NCBI GenBank assembly: GCA_021521415.1
Contig: JAIQDT010003854.1
Location: 213,862-277,861 of the forward strand
DNA length: 64,000 nt
Direction: 5' to 3'
DNA from: Bidens hawaiensis
Lineage: Eukaryota; Streptophyta; Magnoliopsida; Asterales; Asteraceae
The notes under the pieces were generated by a model, which was given only the letters and a program-made list of their open reading frames with translations, had not been told where the DNA came from and ran no database searches. Position 1 is the first letter of the stretch. Every line of letters starts with the position of its first letter. Shown in pieces: positions 56,955 to 64,000 of this stretch. Made by a program: the position numbers and the translations under genes.

Positions 56955-57815
56955 GGCTTGAGGGAGTGGTCATCTAAGGGTAGTGAAAATATCTTTGGCA
57001 CTGACTAATCTTACGACGTCACATCATTTTTACTCTCAACTACCATGGGTTACCCTAAGGTCTGGCAATGGTGACCCAAACCATACCCTAACAAATTAAA
57101 TTTTTTAATTTAAAATAACTCAAAATATCATTTAAAAACTCAAAATTGATAAAAATGCATACATTATAGATTCAAAAATAAATAATAATTAAAAAACATT
57201 TTATTAAATAAAACATAGATAAAAAATTCTCGTTTCCATCGGATTTTGACTTTTTTAATGAGTTCAAACGTGTCGTTATCGCGAGCGTTAATTTGTTTGA
57301 CCATATGTCGTCATTTCAGACACACTTGCTGTGTGTACGATCAATCGATCCTCCTTCCGAAACAAAATAGTTCCAAACTCATGGCCAAAAACCCAACATT
57401 CATTGCTCCACAGGGTTCATGTCTTCAAAAACATATACCCAAGCCTTAGCTAACGCTACTTCTTCTTCACAGCTCCATCTTTGAGACACAATTCGTTGGG
57501 AATTTGGTTGAGAATTTGGTTGCTCCATGTAAAAATAGTTTGAATTTAAAGAAAATGCAAAAATTATTGTAGAATATTGCATGTAAAAATTGAAAGAGAT
57601 AAAGATTTAAATAGGAAAATAGGAAATAGTGAGTATTTATTTAATGAAATTAATTTAGAAAAGTGTCGTTCAACGGCTATCTTGAAACAAATCTCACGGG
57701 GAATACTCCCCTAGCAAACTCATCGTCGAGGAAAAAATGAGGGGTGGCGGTGGTGTACCCCTAGCTAGGGGAATACTATCCCTTGGGTGGTACCCGTGAA
57801 CCGCTCCCTCCACCC
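56955..57815. mobile_element. PIF/Harbinger deletion derivative with an ORF1 remnant
   Basis: Ends GGCTTGAGGGAGTGGTCA and, inverted, GGGTGGAGGGAGCGGTTCA, flanked by TTA on both sides (56952-56954 and 57816-57818). On the minus strand 57582-57400 encodes MEQPNSQPNSQ and RWSCEEEVALAKAWV, the start of the Myb/SANT-like DNA-binding ORF1 of PIF/Harbinger elements; it stops after 60 residues. So it is an internally deleted copy, 861 bp long, able to move only with help. Confidence 0.8.
57400..57582 (-). pseudogene. Truncated Harbinger ORF1 (Myb/SANT-like DNA-binding protein)
   Basis: 60 residues: a poorly conserved leader, a Gln/Asn/Ser-rich stretch, then W-x-C-EEE-x-ALAKAW, the first helix of the SANT-like domain that lets ORF1 proteins bind element ends and help the transposase. 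The rest of the domain is deleted. It lies on the minus strand in the middle of the MITE. Confidence 0.65.
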
Positions 57816-57936
57816 TTAGGTTAAATCGGAAAGTGGGTTTTTCATAAAAAGACGGAGAGTTAAGTATAGCTACTTGATTGTGTAAACGGATGACAAAGGA
57901 TGCTCGGGCATTATGATACGTGCAAGTTATGTAGTC

Positions 57937-58335
57937 AATATCACCGATATATCAGTGATATATCGGTTATCGGTCCCTTGGCGAAATATTAATCAGAATA
58001 TCGGTACCGATAATATCAACGATATTGACCGATATTGGACTAATATTTTACCGATATATCACTGATATTCCCGATATCAGTGTTTTAAGTCTAATTATCA
58101 ACTTTTAGTGTTCAATGTTAGTGTTTTAAGTCTTAGTCAAATTTTACTTGCAACGATTGTTAGCGTTTTGCAATTTGCAAAAGGTTAATTTGTTAATGGT
58201 AGGAGACTATATTGAATTATTAGTGTTAAATTGCTATATATATGAATTTTACATAATATTAAAATTATTGATATCCCATAGATATCTCACTACGATAACC
58301 GATATCTCAGATATCGGTCATTAACTAATATCCGA
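57937..58335. repeat. ATATCGGT/ACCGATAT-rich palindromic MITE-like block
   Basis: CACCGATATATCAGTGATAT at the left and GATAACCGATATCTCAGATATCGG at the right are inverted relatives; GATATCGG, CCGATAT or ATATCGGT occur about fifteen times in 400 bases, mostly in the first 150 and last 80. The pattern fits a palindromic MITE; flanking duplications are unclear. Confidence 0.6.
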
Positions 58336-58779
58336 TCTTTTTCCGCATTAACTACTTAGCGTGCAAAACAGTACTCTCTCTGTTTCACTTTCTCAATTTT
58401 CTAAAGACGTGCATCAACAACTATTTCATATGATGTTTTATTTTAAAAAGTTACACTACAAAAACGAATGTTTAAAGTGAGTATAATCTGAAATCTTTTA
58501 TATATATATATATAAATGAAATCTTTAGAAGCTCCCTAGTCCCCCCCCCCCCCCCCTCTCAAGCCACCAGATAGGTTTATTCGTAAATGGAGGTTTCTCA
58601 TGCATTTAACCCGAGTTCACGGGTATGGGTCTCACCAAACCCAGATAGCCTTTAAACGGGTTATAAAATCTCACTAAATTAAAAATTAATCTTACTAAAT
58701 ATTTGATATGAAAATCCTATAAATAGAGATATACTAAAAACTAATATCAAATTTTTTTAGAAAATATATTATTTATAAT
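58336..58779. other. Spacer with (TA)n and a C run
   Basis: TATATATATATATA at 58500-58513 and a run of about 17 C near 58541-58557. No gene. Confidence 0.6.
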
Positions 58780-59024
58780 TGTAATAGCCCATCTACCGCG
58801 CACTATAATATTGGCCGCTTTGGCTTGGACCCACCACCATCACCTCACGGATTTGTTTTTGGTTGCCTGGGTGGAGACTTCTCTGGCTCATCCTTATACT
58901 ACTTTCACTAGAGCACACTTAGCTATGGAGTTCTCCGCGCCTAAAACACGTTATGATGGAGAAGGTATTCACCTCCTTATAAAGAAGGCTTAGTTCTCCT
59001 CCCCAATCGATGTGGGATGTCACA
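58780..59024 (-). mobile_element. Cassandra-type TRIM LTR with a 5S rRNA-like stretch
   Basis: On the minus strand it starts TGTGACATCCCACATCG and ends GGGCTATTACA, with AAACAAATCCGTGAGG and CCAAAGCGGCCAATAT between: the terminal blocks of plant Cassandra elements. At 58936-58872 (minus) it reads GAGAACTCCATAGCTAAGTG, TGCTCTAGTGAAAGTAGTA, TAAGGATGAGCCAGAGAAGTC, clearly like plant 5S rRNA with its internal pol III promoter (A box/intermediate element and a shortened C box). The 5-base flanks do not match, so solo LTR or one surviving LTR cannot be told apart. Confidence 0.85.
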
Positions 59025-59640
59025 ATCCACTTAAATTATAGTCAACACTCCACTAAACTCTCTCTCGCTATCTCTTTCTCTCTCCATTCACAGTCATGGC
59101 TCTCTCCATCTCTCATCTTTTTATCGGGTTTTAGTCCATCACTTGAGGTACCTTAATTGAACAATATATGTTAACGGCCATGGTGTACACTAGAGGGTAG
59201 TGGTAGAGGTGTTCAAAGTCGGATCTTAAATATTCAAATATCGGGGTGTCCTGTGGATTGAACCCCTGCTATCCATTTGAATACTTGAAGGCAAAATACA
59301 CATATGTTTATAAATCCAAATTCCACTTGACACAATATTTTACTAGCATGTGTCCTAATCCTTCAAAGAATACATCAAAGCTCAAGTCCAAAGCTTCTTG
59401 AAGCGGCTAAACTTCATATTCTTATAGGTAGTTCATTATTCTCGCACCCGCACTGCAATTTATCAATGAACTATTAAGAAGTTATACTTCAACCTTCTTT
59501 ATATTGCGGTCCGAACACAAAACCTTGGGATGTTTATGATATTGTGTTCCAATATCTCGATAACAAGCTTTCCGCATTGAATTCAGCATCTAACGTTATA
59601 TTAGATGGGAATTGGGTGTCTTGACATAGGATATTAAAGT
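59025..59640. other. Pyrimidine-rich spacer and copia 3' untranslated remnant
   Basis: A CT-rich run at 59055-59115 is followed by AT-rich DNA. From about 59170 the sequence most likely belongs to the copia remnant on its right, being downstream of its pol end on the minus strand. No LTR partner could be found. Confidence 0.4.
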
Positions 59641-59763
59641 ATGGACTTCGAACCAATCCCCATGACTGATATATTCACGAGATCTCTTCCTAACCTTTTA
59701 GTTAGATCATCAACCAAATTATACTCATATATTACAAACCAACTGACATCACACATTGCATTT

Positions 59764-59767
<4 letters not shown>

Positions 59768-59823
<56 letters not shown>
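59768..59823. repeat. (TA)n microsatellite
   Basis: About 28 TA units. Frames across it in both directions read alternating Tyr and Ile and are meaningless. Such runs often differ between individuals. Confidence 0.95.
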
Positions 59824-59825
<2 letters not shown>

Positions 59826-60489
59826 CTGTCAAGACTTTCCATTATGCATCCATTATACATCTGACTATAACCCAGAGCCAGCACTATCCCACTTGATAGA
59901 TTTTGGTGATATCGGTTTGTGTAACATCCCCAAAATTTTTGATCCAAATTTCCTAAGTTAAGTATTCTTACATGAAAGAAATTTCATCCCACATCGGAAG
60001 ATGTAAGAAAGTGGAAGCATTCCACTAAGGTATAAATAAGGAAGATGGAATCCATCCCACATGGAAAGTGGTAAAGAAATAGAAGCTTTTTATAAGGAAG
60101 AGATTTTCCATAGTAATATTCTTCTATGAATATCATGCACCAAGTAGTCCTAGCGGAGGGTGCGTAGCACCCGACGCGCACGCGCTCAGGCTCGGACGAG
60201 GACGATGGCGATGGCGATGGCGAAGGCGAAGGCGATGCCGATGGCAATGGCGAAGGGCGTTGGGCGCAATGTGGCGCTTTGATATCGCACTTCGCACGCT
60301 CGCATCGCCGCGAGACGCTTTAAGAGCCGCCTTAGTATTTTTGGACAACGAGAATTAGATCAGAAGTGACAAGTTACAAAAGAAGAAGGACTGAAAACGA
60401 AAAATAATATTCAGGGACCCATCGCGCTATGCGATGAGTCCAAGGAGACGGCCATCGCGTACCGCGATGGGCCGTAATGAGTCAGCACA

Positions 60490-60578
60490 CACGTGTCACA
60501 CTCCGGCGACACGTGGCAGCATGCCATGACACGTGGCAGAACGTGCCAGACCACGTGGCACACGTGTCAGGCCACGTG
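60490..60578 (+). promoter_or_regulatory. Six G-boxes (CACGTG) in front of the LTR TATA box
   Basis: CACGTG at 60490, 60510, 60530, 60552, 60561 and 60573; four are CACGTGGC, the ABRE/G-box core bound by plant bZIP factors, and two CACGTGTC. The first three are exactly 20 bases apart, about two helical turns. The TATA box starts 88 bases after the last box, and a CT-rich start region follows. Confidence 0.8.
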
Positions 60579-60665
60579 GCAAGATCTCAGAATTTGTGTC
60601 GGTCGCGGTACGTGACGAAGCCAAAAAGGAGCCCATCGCGGTACGCGATGGGACTCAAAATCAGC

Positions 60666-60673
60666 TATATATA
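60666..60673 (+). promoter_or_regulatory. TATA box of the G-box LTR
   Basis: CAGCTATATATAGGGGGG, followed about 30-45 bases later by TTTCTCACACACCAC and CTCTCTCTCTC, a typical plant start region. Confidence 0.7.
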
Positions 60674-63100
60674 GGGGGGCTACGGGCTCATTTCTCACAC
60701 ACCACATCCACTCTCTCTCTCTAGAAACCTACTCTCTCTACCTCGGTTTGCGTGCCAAGCATCGTTCTGCGTGCCACCGACCCGACAATCATTACCTCGT
60801 AATCCGTGCCAAATACCGACGTTTCCTCGAAGTGCTTGCCACCCAATAACCCGACATTCTGTCTCAAAATACGTGCACGACCCGGCGACCGAACTTTGCC
60901 TCGATTTGCGTGCCAAGGAAGGTTGATCAAGAACGCCTCGATAGACGTGCATAGAGTAGAAGTGCTGCCCGTATAAACTTAGGAATATCTAACTCCGAAT
61001 ACCCGTGCGAGGTAAGGGGTTCTGCCTAAGTTATTATATTATTATAAATGGCTTAGACCATAGTCGAAAGTATAGCCAAACCTTGATTATGATTAAGAGT
61101 TATATAACTTTTCTTAAGCGAAGGTTATAGTTAAATAGTATTTCTTTATGATTAAGAAATATAATATTCATATTGAAAGAATATAAAGTTAATGTTTCTT
61201 CTTGAAGAAGAAACATAGGATGAAAATGATAAACAAATAAAGGGACTAAAGGTCCAAATGTTTTAAATAAACAAATGTTTTTATCAAGGTTAAAGCTATA
61301 CAAAACGGACTAAAGGTCTGAAGCTAGATCGCTGATCTAGTTATTTATACAAAGGTTATTCTCGTACTATAGGTCCGATGTAACAAAACAAGAAGAGGAA
61401 ATCAGAAAAACAGGAATCAGTATCAGAAGCTGATTATAAACAGAAAAGGTGAATACGCCCCAAACCTTTTATAATGAGTCTGAATGTTTGCATAGGATTT
61501 ACGAATCCTTAAAACTTTGTGTTACAATAATAAGAAACGGACACTCTGATTAAGAGTATACATGTGTCTGGATCCAAACATACATGGTGACTCGGTATTT
61601 CCCCGAGGCCATGCATATCATCAACATGCATCTGAAGGTCTACGGGACTGTTCAGGGAAATGATATTGTGTATATAATTAATTGTACATGGTACTTAGGG
61701 TAATTTTATCCCAATTTAGTTGGGTGCCTAATGAGTAGTCACAAAGGTATTATTGTTGGTTTCACAAAGGTATTGAAAAGAGATTTTAGAGTTAGCGTTA
61801 TTCACCAGCTTTGTGCTGACGTATTTTCCCACCCATGTGACAGGGAAACAAGAAATGTTAGAACATACAAGCAAGCAGGAATAGAAGATTGGAGTTATAG
61901 TCATTAGATGCTATCTGATGGCTCAGATATTTTATTTCAAAATATTACAAAGGGTTATGTTTTATAAAGAAATGTATTTAAAACATTCAACGGCTATTAT
62001 AACCCGAGAGTTTAATAAGTTTTCAATATAATAATATTTTATTAAAGACTTCCGCTGAAATAAAACCCGCAAACTCTGATATATTTACAAAACATGTACC
62101 AACTATTGGTCACACGCCTAGGCCCTAAAGTGGGGTGTGACAGTTTGACCACAATAGAATTTCATAAAACTCGTTTCTTAGCCATTCAACCACTTTTATC
62201 GGTTATTGCAAATGCTAGAAACTCGCATTCCATTGTCAAGTGATGCAAATTCATTCATTAATTACCTAAGAAATGAAGCATTCTCCAAAAGAGAATACAC
62301 TTCCATTGTTCAGTAGTTTGTTTACTGCTTGCCAATATTAAGCACTAGGATTACTAGTTTATCTACTCAAGTTACCCATAACATAAACTATGCATAAGTC
62401 CTTATGCTAATCATAGCATACATCATAATATCCAATTAACTTTAAATACTCTAATTGTAAAATAAAATCACCTTGATTAGGCAAAAACTTGATATTAGGA
62501 TCTATATATAGGAGTGTTAACCGAAGAACAATCAAACTGATTGAATTTCTTCAATACTTTCTCAATATAATGAAATTGAGTCATAGCTATACCATTTTTA
62601 CTCCCATTTATAATAATAATTATTATACCTAGGATAACATCAACTTCCCCAAAATCCTTTATATCAAAACTAGAAAATAATAATTTATTTATCTAATCAA
62701 TCACTCAAACGCGAGTAAGATATCAAGGAATTGACAATATCTTTTGAAAATGTATTTTTCTTTCATTCTAAAATAATTTACATGACCTAACCTAAAATGT
62801 CACAAGAAATACACATATTTTATGTCACTTTGCAATAATTATGACATACAAACATATTCAATAGTAAATGGGACATTAATATTTGGTTTAAATACTTCAA
62901 TACACAAATATCCTAATCTAACAAAGTGTCATGTCAAGATAAAATAAATTTATCTGACTTAATAACCTGGTTAAAACCACCAGACAAGAGATTCTTTTTA
63001 ATCCATAAAACGTACAACACATAATCTAAAACAAATGTTTTTCATAAGTCAATACAAGTCAAACTTTTACATTTCACATCCTAAGTACAGATTCATTTTC

Positions 63101-64000
63101 ATATGATTTGAATTCTTCAAACCATCCTTGCATACATGACTCGTATCCATTCACCATGCAAGCATATCATCCTGTACATAATAGCATTATAAGAAATAAA
63201 CGACATATAATTCTCATCTGAATTATTATTAGAAACCATTGAACTATTTAAGTCCAATAACAAACTCAAAACCGAGTTTTGTTTATTTCACTCCCAACGG
63301 GTTTTCCCAACTTGTATACCTCTAATAGGCTTATCATTACTCGGGTCATAGCCATCTACCCCATGTATGTACCATCTGGACAAATCTTTTAATAATATTT
63401 TTATTTCATTCAAATCATAAAATGAATTTTGTATCTTTGAATCAATCCAATTTTGTGTTTTACAAAATTTAACATATCCCGAATGAAACATAGAATTATT
63501 ACAAAACTCAAAGGTTTTGTCAAATTTAAAGTATAGTTAGTAAACGTACCTTATGAAGCATTTGGGTTTTTCAATCCACTTAGACCCACCATGTTAAATT
63601 AACAAACTAGGCATATCACGAACCGTTTCTCCGGTCACCATCAATTTCAATTGAATAAAAAAAATCCGAACCAAAACCAACCGTTAAAACAAAGAACAGT
63701 ACATTAGTTGGTTTTCAAGGCAAACAAAAAACCAATTATTCGTCTTTACTGACAACAAATTTAAGACTCATAGTCAATCTAAACACCAACATGTAAAGTA
63801 ATAAATCCAAGGATATCCAAATTCCTAAAGACCCCGTAAAAAAGAGGAAATAAAATGAAAGGTTTTCCCATATTATTTGCAAGACAAAAGGCTTCACAGG
63901 CTGTTCATACTTCAAAACATTAAAAGATAAATAATATATGGGTTAGGCTAAATGTACATTTTTGTGTATTTTTCATACCCCCTTCCTCTATACTTTTATT
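63101..64000. other. Unassigned right edge
   Basis: A minus-strand frame at 63491-63288 gives 67 residues (with LLKDLSRWYIHGVDGYDPSND), Trp- and Asp-containing and not composition-driven, but I do not recognise it. A CC-rich patch near 63590-63640 (CACGAACCGTTTCTCCGG) may be part of the same unknown remnant. The rest is AT-rich. Confidence 0.35.

Larger units (their letters stand above)
59920..62142 (+). repeat. Solo LTR with G-box promoter, inserted in the copia remnant
   Basis: 2223 bp from TGTAACATCCCC to GGGGTGTGACA, flanked by GTTTG on both sides (59915-59919 and 62143-62147). It carries a GATGGCGATGGCGAAGGC hexamer run (60204-60257), three near-palindromes CCATCGCG..CGCGATGG (about 60420, 60452, 60632), six CACGTG boxes (60490-60578), TATATATA (60666) and, downstream, repeated TGCGTGCCAA-like words (60748-60930). 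No internal region remains. The family is not decided; ends and length suit Ty3-gypsy. Confidence 0.9.
59170..63100 (-). mobile_element. Decayed Ty1/copia element, minus strand, split by a solo LTR
   Basis: Minus-strand words in copia order: about 62680-62510 reads FDIKDFGEVDVILGI and FHYIEKVLKKFN (C-terminal reverse transcriptase), and about 59740-59650, beyond the inserted LTR, reads NLVDDLTKRLGRDLVN with SVMGIG, the end of RNase H. Between them RNase H is nearly unreadable. Stops and shifts abound. Borders are approximate because neither LTR was recognised. Confidence 0.6.

Noticed and set aside
59641..59961. 106-residue frame with a Tyr-Ile run
   Set aside because: The core is the (TA)n microsatellite; the flanks are copia pol remnant read on the wrong strand.

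Overview
The window is plant nuclear DNA built almost entirely from transposable elements nested inside one another. I found no complete host gene. It is eukaryotic and plant: spliced exons with GT-AG introns, Ty3/gypsy elements of two plant-restricted types (Tat/Retand with a second RNase H; Tekay/Del with a chromodomain), Ty1/copia remnants, a Helitron tail, a Cassandra-type LTR holding a 5S-like stretch, and exons of the plastid protein FTSHI5. The element mix made me think of Asteraceae, but the sequence alone does not prove that.

Layout. 1-9425: a Retand-like Ty3 element on the minus strand, entering from outside the window, with a five-exon antisense accessory gene (1-2190), a nearly intact gag-pol (2979-8429) and a 5' LTR (8498-9425). 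9818-14654: a decayed copia element on the plus strand. 16193-28280: a PIF/Harbinger-like TIR element carrying four clean exons of FTSHI5. It was later split by a very young Tekay element (16399-25744, TSD GGTAT, 7 substitutions and 1 indel between LTRs of about 2 kb). 28284-32461: AT-rich DNA with a short tail fragment of UDP-glucuronate 4-epimerase. 32462-40605: an older, broken Tekay element on the plus strand. 42236-43142: helicase C-terminus and 3' end of a Helitron. 43949-44162: a long hairpin. 44611-50054: a Mutator-like element bounded by a 10-11 bp duplication, holding a Tekay-related solo LTR (TSD TACGT) and a hAT MITE. 51336-53643: another Tekay-type solo LTR. 53808-58335: several MITEs. 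58780-59024: a Cassandra-like LTR. About 59170-63100: a decayed minus-strand copia split by a solo LTR (59920-62142, TSD GTTTG) with a G-box array in front of its TATA box. The rest, to 64000, is unassigned.

How it fits together. The layers give an order of events: gene capture by Harbinger, then Tekay insertion into it; MULE insertion, then solo-LTR formation and a hAT insertion inside it; copia, then LTR insertion. The most useful observations are the captured FTSHI5 exons, the antisense spliced gene of the Retand element, the Tekay pol frame running through the polypurine tract into the LTR, motif arrays and a strong splice donor shared by three diverged LTRs, the G-box promoter, and a 25-bp-perfect hairpin. 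I could not run searches, so family names rest on recognised motifs and termini.
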